Assembly (NCBI GenBank): GCA_025677825.1
Contig: JAIXMO010000010.1
Span: 673,681 to 737,680 of the forward strand
DNA length: 64,000 nucleotides
Source: Helicostylum pulchrum
Lineage: Eukaryota > Mucoromycota > Mucoromycetes > Mucorales > Mucoraceae
Direction of reading: 5' to 3'
Below are positions 1-10,672 of this stretch, piece after piece. The notes under the pieces are model-generated. The model saw only the letters and a list, made by a program, of their open reading frames with translations. It did not search any database and was not told the origin of the DNA. Position numbers and translations under genes: made by a program. Position 1 is the first letter of the stretch, and each line of letters opens with the position of its first letter.

Positions 1-842
1 ATTGTTTACGTCCGTGTTGTGTATATAATTTACATATCAAAACATACCAAGATTACTATAATTGGACTCAATAAGAATTCATTTAGCCAATTGAATCATG
101 CATTTGATAAATCGCTTATTATCGCGTACTCGCGGATTTATCACGTACTTTCTCTTAATACGTGTCGTATAAAAAAAACCAGCAGCTTAAATTATACAAT
201 AGTGATGCAATCATGACAGATACAGAAGATACAGACGCGATTATTGAACCTTTAGCAAGCGGAAAAGATAAACATTAAATCACTACTCGCTTTTATTTGA
301 ATTACGGTAAAAAAAAAAGCTATATCGAAAGAAGATCAGAAATTCGTTGAAAATGATAAATATAACTCTAGCATCAATCGCTAACCTAATGTAATGAATT
401 TCCAAAAACTGGGATGACTTTCACCTTTATAAAAAAAAACACGTCGATTTTTTTCAAAATAAGTACGGCGTCTGGCTCTAAAACGTACAATTTTTTTCCC
501 TCTTTTTATATTACCATATCATTAAAGATTAGAATGAACAACAAAGAGAATAATTTACCTGTATTAAGAGCAGAGAGCCATAACGAAAATGTAATCTAAA
601 ACAGCATTGAATAAATGTAGCGATTAATTTTATTTATTTTAAAAATATAGAGCTCTATAACGGACCAAGATTCTCTCAAGGTAAATCGGACAGAAACCAC
701 CTCATGTATATATTTCATAGTTATTAAATAAAGTATATTATAGGCTTTAATCAAAGGCCATGTAACTAGTCAACAAACCAGATCAAAGACACATTATGAA
801 AAGGTAATTTAATTGTTGTCAAAAGGGGGATTTATAGTAATC
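1..842. other. AT-rich intergenic sequence
   Basis: Short open frames occur here but they are low in complexity and have no recognisable protein character. I see no RNA gene, repeat array or mobile element. The right part is presumably the promoter of the coiled-coil gene starting at 843. Confidence 0.5.
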
Positions 843-1508
843 ATGTTAACACATTTTTTTAAAAAAAAGATTGAAACTATTGAGAAGACAAAAGCAAATG
901 ACGTTAAAGGAAAAACTGCTACGGAAAAGAATATGAAAAATCAAAACACGACAAAAAAGAACTTTGCAGAGTTAAATAAATCAGCTTCACCTACAGGATC
1001 ACCTATTTTAACCAGAAGCACAAAAAAGTCCAGCTTTCATATCCGAACAGAACATGAACGAGCTGATGCAGTAGCGATTGAGTCTACACCTGTACCCAAA
1101 CATACATCCGCAATCACTATGCATCACAGAGTTATTAAGGAGTTACAAACACCAGTAGTCGTCGTCGAAACAACGAACGCACAAGAACTTATTGAGAAAT
1201 TAAACCATTTAAAGCAACAAAGAGATACAAAACAAAATAAATTACAAGAGATTAGAGAAAAAAAGCAAGTTGTTATTCGTACCAGAGTTACAATCAAAAA
1301 GCGTATTGATAAGTTAAAGAAAGAGATTACAGAACAAGAAGAGATACAAGAGGAATTACTTTCTATTATTAGCCCAATAGAAGAAAATGCATCAAGAGCT
1401 GAATCGTTAAAGGAAAAACAAGATTTAGTAGAAGAATTATTAAATACCTTATCTTTTCTTCATTATCAGATTCAAGAATTAAAGGAACAAAAGGATCAAA
1501 AAGTTTAA
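843..1508 (+). CDS. Small basic coiled-coil protein, unknown function
   Basis: Single-exon frame of 221 residues from the first ATG (843); the frame is open slightly further upstream but without an ATG. The N-terminal ~110 residues are Lys/Ser/Thr-rich and probably disordered, with SP/TP motifs. From about residue 115 to the end the protein is rich in Glu, Lys, Gln and Leu with heptad-like spacing (LIEKLNHLKQQRD, later VEELLNTLSFLHYQIQEL), which predicts a long coiled coil. There is no signal peptide or membrane segment. I do not recognise the family. The position upstream of another low-complexity gene on the same strand gives no functional hint. Confidence 0.6.
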   Translation: MLTHFFKKKIETIEKTKANDVKGKTATEKNMKNQNTTKKNFAELNKSASPTGSPILTRSTKKSSFHIRTEHERADAVAIESTPVPKHTSAITMHHRVIKELQTPVVVVETTNAQELIEKLNHLKQQRDTKQNKLQEIREKKQVVIRTRVTIKKRIDKLKKEITEQEEIQEELLSIISPIEENASRAESLKEKQDLVEELLNTLSFLHYQIQELKEQKDQKV

Positions 1509-1719
1509 ATAAAATAGTCAATCTCTTTCTTTTTTTTTACACTTACTTTCTTGTTTTAGAAAATGTTTGCATACAGTACACAAACGGAGAAGCTCTGTAC
1601 AACCCAAGTGCCAAGTTGTTTACAGTTTACCAAAATAAGATTATTTTATAAGAGTTTCTTTTTTTTTTTTCCTTTTCCTTTCTTCTAATTACCATTTCTT
1701 CTTTTTATTGTTAATTATT

Positions 1720-3102
1720 ATGACTTCACCTGATTACAATCAATATGCTGATCAATTGCTAAACAGCGTATTCCAAAATGTAAACCAAAGTACGACTCCC
1801 GCAGTTACCACGCATGAAGATCAATTATATAACCAATTACTCCAAAATTCAAGATATTCAAACAATATGTCTTCTCCTTCACATTTTGGTAATAATAATG
1901 ATTGGCTTTTACTTCAACAACTGCAACAGCAACAACAACAGCGGATGCTATTGGAAAGGCAGTTCATGTCTCCAGTTCATCAAGCTCCAGTTCATCAAGC
2001 ACCGTTAATATCATCTCCTATCACTAAATTTCTCTCTGCAGCCGCAGCCGCTTCTGCCACCGCTACACCTATTCCTACTACTACTGCTGCTAGTTCTGTT
2101 ATTCCTACCTCTGCCATTACTGACGTTAATTCTCCTGTCCCAGCCTCGTCCATCGCCGTAATAGAAGAGTCTACCCCAACTAAGAAAATTGCTCGCGTGC
2201 CAGTACCATCGTTACCAAACCCAAAGCCAGTTGAAGAACCAGTATCTCATCACATGTTAAATGCAAGTAGCCAACCTCAACTAAAGAAAAAAAAGAGCTT
2301 ATTACGTTCTTTATCTTCACGGACAAGTAAAAACAAAGAGTTTGAAGCAGCAGCCGCTGCCGTTACAGCAGCTATGTTGGCGAAATCAGTACATCAGCAA
2401 TACAAGAATAAAAAAAAAGAAAATATAGCAAAAAAACAAGAACGAGTTATGAAAAATAAGGAAAGAGAACCAGCGCCAGTTGCGGTCGAGGAGTATTTCC
2501 CGGGGCCTATTATTGAAAAAAGGCCTAGCTTTTGGAAACCTCGAGAAGAGAAGCCAAAGGGATGGTGGAAAGGACAGCGTAGCCATTCTCAACAAGAAGA
2601 ATACCAGCAAGAATATCAGCAAATAGAAGTAGAAGAAGACACCGAAGAATCAGAAGAAGAATCAGAAGAAGAACCTGTCGTGGTAGTGCCACCTAAAAAA
2701 AATAAGAAAGTGGTTGTAAAAAGAGTAGCAGTTCCTCCCAAAAAGATACCATCTATTAAAGCAACTAAACCAAAGCGACCTATGGCATTCAAGACCCCCA
2801 CCAGAAAAACCAAAAATGAAAAGAAAAAGTCATCGGATAAAGATAAGGCTGATAATATTACCAATGCGGCTACACAACCTATGTACGTCATGCCTCAGCA
2901 AATGTATTCGCCTTACTATCAGCAGCCTACGATGGTACCACAACCCTATATGCCACAAGGTGGTAATGGTCTTTATTATATGCCGAATATGGCTGTACCA
3001 CAAAATCGCACTGTAGAAAAAGAAGAAGTGCCGCAAGTTAGAAGACATAAGTCTGTCTATAACCCAAGAGAAAGCACCAACGATAAATGTACTATCATGT
3101 AA
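1720..3102 (+). CDS. Low-complexity basic protein with C-terminal CaaX box
   Basis: Single-exon frame of 460 residues from the ATG at 1720. It is largely disordered: a poly-Gln stretch near residues 70-80, Ala/Thr-rich stretches, many KKKK-type basic clusters, an acidic Glu/Ser run near residue 310 and a Tyr/Pro/Gln/Met-rich segment near residues 385-425. The last four residues are CTIM, a classical CaaX prenylation signal; Met at X is known to favour farnesyltransferase. A Lys/Arg-rich, otherwise soluble chain ending in CaaX suggests a peripheral membrane scaffold, which is inference. No catalytic domain is visible and I do not recognise an orthologue. Confidence 0.65.
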   Translation: MTSPDYNQYADQLLNSVFQNVNQSTTPAVTTHEDQLYNQLLQNSRYSNNMSSPSHFGNNNDWLLLQQLQQQQQQRMLLERQFMSPVHQAPVHQAPLISSPITKFLSAAAAASATATPIPTTTAASSVIPTSAITDVNSPVPASSIAVIEESTPTKKIARVPVPSLPNPKPVEEPVSHHMLNASSQPQLKKKKSLLRSLSSRTSKNKEFEAAAAAVTAAMLAKSVHQQYKNKKKENIAKKQERVMKNKEREPAPVAVEEYFPGPIIEKRPSFWKPREEKPKGWWKGQRSHSQQEEYQQEYQQIEVEEDTEESEEESEEEPVVVVPPKKNKKVVVKRVAVPPKKIPSIKATKPKRPMAFKTPTRKTKNEKKKSSDKDKADNITNAATQPMYVMPQQMYSPYYQQPTMVPQPYMPQGGNGLYYMPNMAVPQNRTVEKEEVPQVRRHKSVYNPRESTNDKCTIM

Positions 3103-3472
3103 AATAACCTTCTATTTATTGAAAGTAAAATAAATATATATTTTAATTTGTAAATTTATAAAGCAACTTTTTCTTTTATGTTCGTTAGTATTAAACCAAT
3201 CGCCATTGTAATTACTTAGCAAAAAAAAAAATTATATGAAAAAATTTAAACGAAACTAGAGTAGCTACACAACTACAAAGGTATCTATACTAAAAAGAGA
3301 TCCGTTAAGTTGCATTGAACCTTTGTTGGGTACGGAAAACGGTCTTTTAATTACGGGTGGCTTTTTTTTTCTGAACCCAAAAAAAAAAAAAAAAAAAAAG
3401 ACATGAATAAAAAAATCGAAAACTCTTCGTATAAACTTTTTTTTAACACTAAAAAATACTTATTTTTAAAAA
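3103..3472. promoter_or_regulatory. Intergenic/promoter region of the PA2G4-like gene
   Basis: 370 bases with a long A-run near 3379-3399 and several T-runs just upstream of the start codon at 3473. Such homopolymer tracts are common in front of strongly expressed fungal genes. No defined factor site can be assigned. Confidence 0.35.
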
Positions 3473-5009
3473 ATGGCTGCCACCAATATGGAGATGTCTT
3501 TAAGTTACCCCGCCTCCAAGTTCGAGGCTGATAACTCTTTAACCAACCCTGTCACCTTGGAAAAGTATCAACTCGCTGCTGATATTGTCAACGGTAAGCA
3601 ATCAGTTACCTTTCTTTTCTATGTTTCAGTAGATCAAGTCGATTAAACCTCTTTTTTTTTAATAGGTGTCCTTCCTGTTGTTGTTAGCAAGGTTGCTGCC
3701 GGTATTTCCGTTTGCGATCTTTGTCAATTCGGTGACGATCTTATCAAAGCTCAAGTAAGTTGGACTATTTTCGAGATCTAGAAAAAAAAAAATTAATTTT
3801 TTGCCCTTAAAAAAAATAGACCAAGAACATGTACAAGTCTACCGAAAGAGGTATTGCCGTACCTACTTGTGTTTCTGTCAACAACTATATTCAATATTTC
3901 TCCCCTCTTGCCGAAAACGATCAAATTTTGAAGGCTGGTGATGTTGTTAAGATGTAAGTTTCTATTTTTACTTTGAAAAAGTTCTATGCGCTGACAGATA
4001 TAAATGATATAGTGAGTTAGGTGTTCATATTGATGGTTATATTGCTACTGCTGCACACACCACCATTGTTGCTAGCAACACTCAAGAACCCATCACTGGT
4101 AGAGCCGCTGATGTTGTCGCTGCTACTCACTTTGCATATGAAGCTGCTATGCGTATGCTCCGTCCCGGTGTCAAGGTAAAATATAAATTGTGATGGAAAC
4201 AGGAGATATTTGAAAGTGATTTACTTATATTAAATTTTAGGCTTCTGAAATTACTCGTCTTATCACTGAGATTGCTGCTTATTTCCGTTGTCAACCCGTT
4301 GAAGGTACATTCACTTCTCCCATGAAGCGTTTCGTTTTACGTGCAGGAAAGGATATCGAGAACCGTTTCCTCGATGAATTAATTGTTCAAGATTTGGATA
4401 AGTTCGATTTCGAAGTTGAAGCTGGTCAAGTTTACCAATTAAACATTGTCTTGTCCACCGGTTCCGGTGAAGTTAAGAACACTGAATATAAGCCTTTCGT
4501 TTATCAAAGAGATGTAAACAAGTCATACCAACTCAAGATGAAGTCTGCTCGTCAAGCTTATGCTGAAGTTAACGCTAACCATACAGTTTTCCCTTTCGCT
4601 ACTCGTTCTTTATCTGGTAACATGGCCCGTCTTGGTCTTACCTCTTTATTGGCACACGAACTTATTACCGCTTACCCCGTTATGCGTACCAAGCTTCCTT
4701 CTGATATTGCTGCTCAATTCAAGGGTACCGTTTTAGTCACTGCTGAAGGTCCTGTTCGTAACACCCGTAACTTACAACTTCCTTATGTTCACTCTCAATA
4801 CTGCATACCCGAATTCACTACCGCTGCCAACGTTTTGAAGACAGCTGCACCCAAGGAAATCAGACAAGCTAAGCCTTTACCCGCTACTGAAGTTGTCTTT
4901 GGTGACCGTCGTGTTGAGGTACGTTATTAGATTTTTTTATTTTTTTATTTGACTTACTAACTCATTTTTTTTTTAACAGAAGGAAGATGTTGAGATGGAT
5001 ATGGAGTAA
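3473..5009 (+). CDS. PA2G4/EBP1-like protein (non-peptidase M24 fold)
   Basis: Six exons join in frame with GT-AG introns: 3473-3593, 3666-3754, 3820-3953, 4013-4175, 4241-4918 and 4980-5009, giving 404 residues; animal PA2G4 has about 394. The N-terminus (LEKYQLAADIVN), the central GDVVKIELGVHIDGY and the SPMKRFVLRAGKD region are typical of the proliferation-associated 2G4 / Cdb4 / EBP1 family, a methionine-aminopeptidase fold that has lost catalytic metal ligands. Family members bind RNA and 60S ribosomal subunits near the exit tunnel and act in ribosome biogenesis and growth control. The tail is short and acidic. The pitta-bread fold assignment is by sequence pattern; methionine aminopeptidase 2 itself is unlikely because its metal-binding signature is absent. 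Confidence 0.88.
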
Positions 5010-5464
5010 ATTATTAATGGAAAATATACTTAGAAATACATACAAAAAAGAAAAAAAAGACAGGAAATAATATAGAACCCCCACCATAAAAAAAAGAAAA
5101 AAAAATTGTTATTGCATCCTTTTTCCCTTCCCCTCCCTCCGATACTGTCATGTAAATAACAAAATAATGGATACAAGATGTTTTAATAAATTTGAAGATA
5201 ACTTTCTCCAAAAAATAACTTTCTTTTTCATGCCCTGAATTATATTTTTATATTGTAGTCGCGCTTTTTCCCCCCTTCTTTTAGATGTGTGTGTGTAGTG
5301 TGTATGATGAGAAGTAGTATGTTTGGAGTACAAAAGAAAAATAATCAGCCAATGAATTTTCACTTATATAAATATTTATAAATAATAGACCTGGTTTATT
5401 TTTATTTCTTCCCCTCCTTTTTTTTCTTTTTTTTTACGTGTTTATAACAAAAAAGTAATCTTTG
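5010..5464. other. AT-rich intergenic region
   Basis: 455 bases between two genes on the same strand, containing pyrimidine-rich runs just before the F-box gene start. No coding or structural signal is seen. Confidence 0.4.
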
Positions 5465-7243
5465 ATGGATAGGCTACCTGTGGAGCAATTCGTTTCTATT
5501 GTTTTACTTTTAACTAAATCGGAAAGGGCACGTCAAACGTTGGTTTGTAAGAAATGGTACTCTATTATCCGAGACCACTGTTTATACAACGAGCTCAAAA
5601 TAAACAGTATAGATCGATTCAACAGAGCAATCGAAACTATTGACAACAACCCGCATCTAGGACAACAGGTAAAAACGCTAGCTGTGGATAATTGTCGATT
5701 AGATGCGTATTATATACTGCTTTTGCCTCGATACTTCCCAAACCTGCAAGAGCTTGAATGGTCGGAGGAAGACAAATCATGGGAAGAGAGACAGCTGAAA
5801 CGTAGAGCTATTACCAGCCTTCCATCCACACAATTCTATCAACGTGAACTTCAAAAATGGAAGAAGATTCAGTTTATTCGGGTGACCTTGGAAAGACTGC
5901 CATTTGTGACTCTGATTCTTAAATCGTCTATACTCACCAGCTTGACCAAACTCTCAGTTTCATTTCAACGCTTACACTTGGATCAACACTACGGAGTAGC
6001 AACAATGCAAAGAGTGATCCCCATAGTAAAAGAATTAATAAAGCATTTGCAGTACGTACCGGCACTGAAATATCTTCATTTTGAAAAACCGGTGCTGGGA
6101 TTAAACGATATGGAAAACATTCACATCAACCTGCCAAATTTACGGGAACTACAATTGAACTTTGTCTGCATGTCGTTCGATTGCAATGCTCGGACTTTCC
6201 CCTTTAAAAACATTACGTGTGGAGATCCGGCTACAGGTGTAGAAAAGATCGATTTTACATTTTACGTCAACTCATTTTCAACATTACACACGCTTCAACG
6301 GTCTAAAAAAACTTTGACAAATTGGTTAACTTACATTAGTTCCAAGTATACGAAACTACAAGATATGGTTTTGGAGCTGTCAAACTATGATGGTGTACCT
6401 GTGATAAACGATTTTAAAAAACCTATCATTCAAATCATTCGCAATACTTCGGCATTAAGCTACTATAGTGGGCAGCTTTACCCAATTACACCAGAGATTA
6501 TGGAAGCTATTGACAGCAGTCAAGGTAAAGTGAAAGAAATGTATATGTTTGCAGATAAAAATGAAGAAATGGAAACACAAGTAGACTATATCAGTAATTC
6601 GACACAAGCAAAGACATTGAGCGTATTAACGTTGTACGCTTGGGATTTAGATATAAACGAATCTACCACTTCTCCACTTTCCGTCGTCTTGACAAAACTT
6701 TCTCTTGAATTTTTAAACTTGGGACATCTTCATCTTGATTTCATCGTGCATTATAACAACATTGTAGAAATTTTAAAAATCTTACCCTCGTTAGAAACAC
6801 TGACACTGCATGCGATTAAAATTGGCAAAGAGGACACTATCGGGTTAAACGTAATCAGCAAGTGTAATATTAAATGCTTGGATATCGAAATAAACTGTGA
6901 TGCAAGTGTCGAAATGGATCGCGTTAATCATGTTTTAATGTTTTTACTGCAATCATGTCCAACGCTGGAGGAGTTTAGGGTTACGGGTGACTTTTCTCTT
7001 CGTACGTGTGGTATTGCAAGACTCCATTTCGCTCATCACGTTCAATTGAGAGAAGTTCATGTTTCAATCAAAGGTGTTCAATATTATACTTTCTCTTGGG
7101 AAGAAGGAAAGCAAGGTACTACTTGGGCGGATTACGATCGTTGTTTGGAGTCTACTACTAATACAGAAAATAGCTTTCATATTGATATAGCCTGGAAAAA
7201 TAAAAGAGCCAAGTTTGACTTGAGGAAGGCTCCGGTAGCTTAA
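5465..7243 (+). CDS. F-box / leucine-rich-repeat-like protein
   Basis: Single exon, 592 residues from the ATG at 5465. The first 45 residues (DRLPVEQF, later TLVCKKWYSIIRD) match the F-box pattern: LP near the start and a C-K-x-W motif about 25 residues later. The rest is made of irregular Leu-rich segments (LPNLRELQLNF, LEFLNLGHLHLDF, LPSLETLTLHAIKI), consistent with degenerate leucine-rich repeats. Such proteins recruit substrates to SCF ubiquitin ligases through Skp1; the substrate cannot be inferred. F-box/LRR genes are highly expanded in Mucoromycota. It is convergent with the Pho81-like gene, with about 240 bp between stop codons. Confidence 0.72.
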   Translation: MDRLPVEQFVSIVLLLTKSERARQTLVCKKWYSIIRDHCLYNELKINSIDRFNRAIETIDNNPHLGQQVKTLAVDNCRLDAYYILLLPRYFPNLQELEWSEEDKSWEERQLKRRAITSLPSTQFYQRELQKWKKIQFIRVTLERLPFVTLILKSSILTSLTKLSVSFQRLHLDQHYGVATMQRVIPIVKELIKHLQYVPALKYLHFEKPVLGLNDMENIHINLPNLRELQLNFVCMSFDCNARTFPFKNITCGDPATGVEKIDFTFYVNSFSTLHTLQRSKKTLTNWLTYISSKYTKLQDMVLELSNYDGVPVINDFKKPIIQIIRNTSALSYYSGQLYPITPEIMEAIDSSQGKVKEMYMFADKNEEMETQVDYISNSTQAKTLSVLTLYAWDLDINESTTSPLSVVLTKLSLEFLNLGHLHLDFIVHYNNIVEILKILPSLETLTLHAIKIGKEDTIGLNVISKCNIKCLDIEINCDASVEMDRVNHVLMFLLQSCPTLEEFRVTGDFSLRTCGIARLHFAHHVQLREVHVSIKGVQYYTFSWEEGKQGTTWADYDRCLESTTNTENSFHIDIAWKNKRAKFDLRKAPVA

Positions 7244-7486
7244 GTAAAAAAAATGTATAAATTAAGCATTTTTTCTCAATAAATAAAAATAGTTGCACAA
7301 GCTCATTTTAGCAAATGTGTTTTTTTTTCTGTAAAAGCTGAATTATACCATATAAGTACATATCTGCAAGATCACAATTAAACTCATGAATGATATTTAA
7401 AAAAGAAAACCAAAGTAAACAAAGCAAAACACTTGCTTTATCACAAAATGTTTTAAAAGCGAAATAAAGTAAAAAAAAAAAAGAAG

Positions 7487-10400
7487 CTAATTTATTACTT
7501 CTGAGATTTCTGAATTATAATGAACGAGTCCATTTATCATGACAGCATCTACACCTTGTTTCTTTTGCATTTCTATACATTCGGGATTTTGATTTACATC
7601 GCCAAATGTCACCAGTACAAGTCCACTTTCTTTGATATTGGAGATGAGAGAAGGAATGCGCACCAGCGTTGCTGCATCAGATATAATGCCCAACAAATTA
7701 TTTCTTTTGGAGAATTTAACAGCTTCTTTTAACGAAGTTCGAAGAGCATTAGAATAGGGCCTCATTGATACATTAATCTCTGCATTTCCGATTGATTTAT
7801 ATTTTGGTTCGCCTTTATCGATCATACAACAAGTGCTAAAAAATACAGGGTCTAATAATAATAAAAAATTAGAATTCAATCAACATATAATATTACAGTT
7901 TGACTTACAGTTTGGTTGTTTCCAATTAACGATGGTACAAATTGTAGGATTGAACGATGTAAAAACAATACGAGTATTTGGTACATCGGAAGGTAAAGAG
8001 CGAACATGATCGTATATGCATAGTAAGATTGTATCGACGTATTCATTTTTATCGAGGATATTTGGAAAAGGGTGTACATCTAATTCGTCAATGTTTGGAT
8101 ACTTTATCTCTAGCAAGACACCCATAGATGCTGGTAAACTTTGAAGTATCTGAGATAATGTGAGGACAGGATCATCTTGCTTTAGCTGGTTCACCAAGTC
8201 TACGTTTCCAGTAAAATCAAAAGACCCTGTTTGAGCAGCTATTTTCTTTGCCAATTGACAAAGCTGGTTAAAACTCAAGTCAGAAACAGCCAAGTCTAAC
8301 CCGTTGAAAGGCACCATCCAGTTTGCAAAAACAACAGGTACTCTATCTCTTGTTAACTGCACTACGATATGAGAATAATCACCGTTTAAGGAAGACGCTG
8401 TGATAAAAGAAGAAACAACTGTAGCTGGTAAGTGATTTTCTGCTACACCAGTTAACAGAGTGGAACCAGTTACTTTTGACTTCCAATAGGTTTCGATACG
8501 ACCTCCAATCTTCAGCTGAACTCCTAAAAATGGACGCACCAAAAAGTAATCAAAATCTAATTCTCCAACCGTGGTAAGATGGTTGTCCATAAGTGGTATA
8601 ATGCGATGTCCTTCTGTAGCTTTTTTAAGAAGCGAGATAGGTATCACAGCGCGACCTAAGATATGAGTACCGAACGTAGGTAAAACATCAAACTCTAACA
8701 AAAACCCGTCTAAAGAGTCAAGTTGGAAATGAAATATCTCTCGTTGACGAGACATTGGCAAAATAATGCCGTGAGGAATGACACCTGTATCTGGTTTCAC
8801 AGAAATAACAAGTTTCAATGAAGAGATGGGTGTGTTATCGTAAAGTCGAATAGGTGTTTGTTTAAGAATAACATGGATTTGATATTTTCTGTCGAGGTAA
8901 TTATGTCCATAGATACGAAAAGGAATAATTGGCGGTGGTAATTCTAATGAAGGTATATGGTCTAATTCATTCTCATCTATCAACATGTCGTCATTATTTT
9001 CTTGGTCTGTGGGTTGTGCAGCAACATCCATATCAACTCGACATCCAGCATCGATCATTAATTGTGTGCATGTTGTATGCCCTTCCCAAGCCGCATAGTG
9101 GAGCGCTGTCTTTCCGTTTTCGTCTTTTAAATTTAACTGACATCCTTCTTCGATAAGGATACGGACGCATTCAGTATGGCCATAGTTGGCAGCCCAAAAT
9201 AAAGGTGTCCAGTTGTAGTAAACGTCTGGTTTATCCAAGTACTCGGGGTCTTTGGCCAAGATACGGCATAGTTCAGCATGACCTTGTTGAGCCACAAGAT
9301 GAAGAGGATATAACAATTCTGTGTTTGCTAAATTCTTGGCGCCTCGTCGATACAGCATTAACGCCATATCCGTGTGTCCGTAATAACAAGCGACAGAAAG
9401 AGGAATAGGGTCTGTTTCATCCTTGGGCTCAATGTTAGCGCCGGCATTCAACAAAATTTCGACAGACTTGGTGTATCCATTTGAAATGGCACAAAGTAAA
9501 GGACTGAAGCCGTCTAAATCTCTAGCTTCAATATCCGCTTTGTGATCTAATAGAAAAGAGATACAATCATCGTATCCCTTCATAGTAGCATAGTGTAACG
9601 GTGTTCTTCCGTAAATGTCTCTTCGATTCACGTGCTGCGAGGCTACTACTAGTTTTAATATATCGAATCTTCCGTTCATAGCCGCTATATGTAAACAGGA
9701 TCTTTCATTGATATCATCAATGTAATCAAAGTGAACCATGCCGGTATCAATCAATAGTTGTACAATTTCAATACAAGCGGTTGAACAAGCTTGAAAAAAG
9801 GCTCTTGAAATACGATTTTCATCAACGGTAGCGGATACACGGCTTAATTCGTGTTTTACAAGTTGGGTCATGTTGGAAGCAACAGCCTTTAAGAGACTTA
9901 ACTCGGCATCGTCTGTCTGCTGGCTGTGTTTAGGCGAATTGATCACGCAAGGTGTTTTGTTGGCGGTTTTGATCATGTCTAATAATTCGATTCGACTGGT
10001 AGAAGAAGCAGCGCCTAGTTCAGAAAGCACTTGAGGTTTAAAACATGGTTGGATGTCTACTTGTCGCGATAAGTAAAGTTCCTTGGTTTGTGATTTAGAT
10101 CGTTTATCCCATTTTTTTAATATTTTCTGGAACCCTTCATTATTTAACTGAACATATTTCTGGATTTTTATAGATTTTAGTATTTACCCGACTACCACAA
10201 AGTTTTTTTTTTTTTTTACCTGAAGTTTATTTAGATCTCGTTCGTATTGTGTAAAGGCTTCGTTCAAGGCGTCCAGTTGAGCCGATGAGTGCTTTAAGCG
10301 ATTAGGATCCAGTTGAAGTAACTTTTTTTTATCTTGTAAAGTTTTTAACCGAACTTGAGCGTCGTTTTCTTTTTGAAGGTAAAAAGTATTGATCTATATT

Positions 10401-10672
10401 TAAAAAAACTTAATCGTTTTTTTTTTCTTTTTTGTAAACATGTATATAAAGTGTTTTACTTTTTCAAGTTCTCTCTCAAGCTTGAAAAAGAAGGAAGCCT
10501 TTTTAGTTTCTTCAGAGCCAGAAAGTGCGCTTATAAACTTCTTGAGCCCTTTGTAATCTAAATAGTGTGAGCTCCATTCCGGAAACTTTTGACTTTGTAT
10601 TCTTTTTCCAAACTACGCAGTTATTTTTGTTATTCATAAGTTTCTTCTTCTTGACTTGGAACTAACCTTCAT
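7487..10672 (-). CDS. PHO81: Pho81-like SPX-ankyrin-GDPD protein
   Basis: Five exons on the minus strand: 10667-10672 (only ATGAAG), 10460-10612, 10220-10393, 7909-10159 and 7487-7851, all GT-AG and in phase, giving 982 residues. The start reads MKFGKRIQSQKFPEW, a canonical SPX beginning; further SPX blocks are FYLQKEND and LNNEGFQKILKKWDK. About seven ankyrin repeats follow (roughly residues 255-490, e.g. GRTPLHYATMKGYDDCISFL). The C-terminus is GDPD-like (IVVQLTRDRVPVVFANW, later IVFTSFNP), but the His/Glu/Asp catalytic motifs of active glycerophosphodiesterases look degenerate, as in Pho81/NUC-2. Family knowledge: SPX senses inositol pyrophosphates and Pho81 inhibits the Pho80-Pho85 kinase under phosphate starvation. 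An active Gde1-type enzyme is the alternative. Confidence 0.85.

Noticed and set aside
1..599. Short frames at 19-216 and 414-599
   Set aside because: Low-complexity Ile/Asn/Lys/Phe-rich peptides typical of random AT-rich DNA.
2386..2891. Minus-strand hydrophobic frames opposite the CaaX gene
   Set aside because: Shadows of Lys/Glu-rich codons; the plus strand has a consistent full-length frame.
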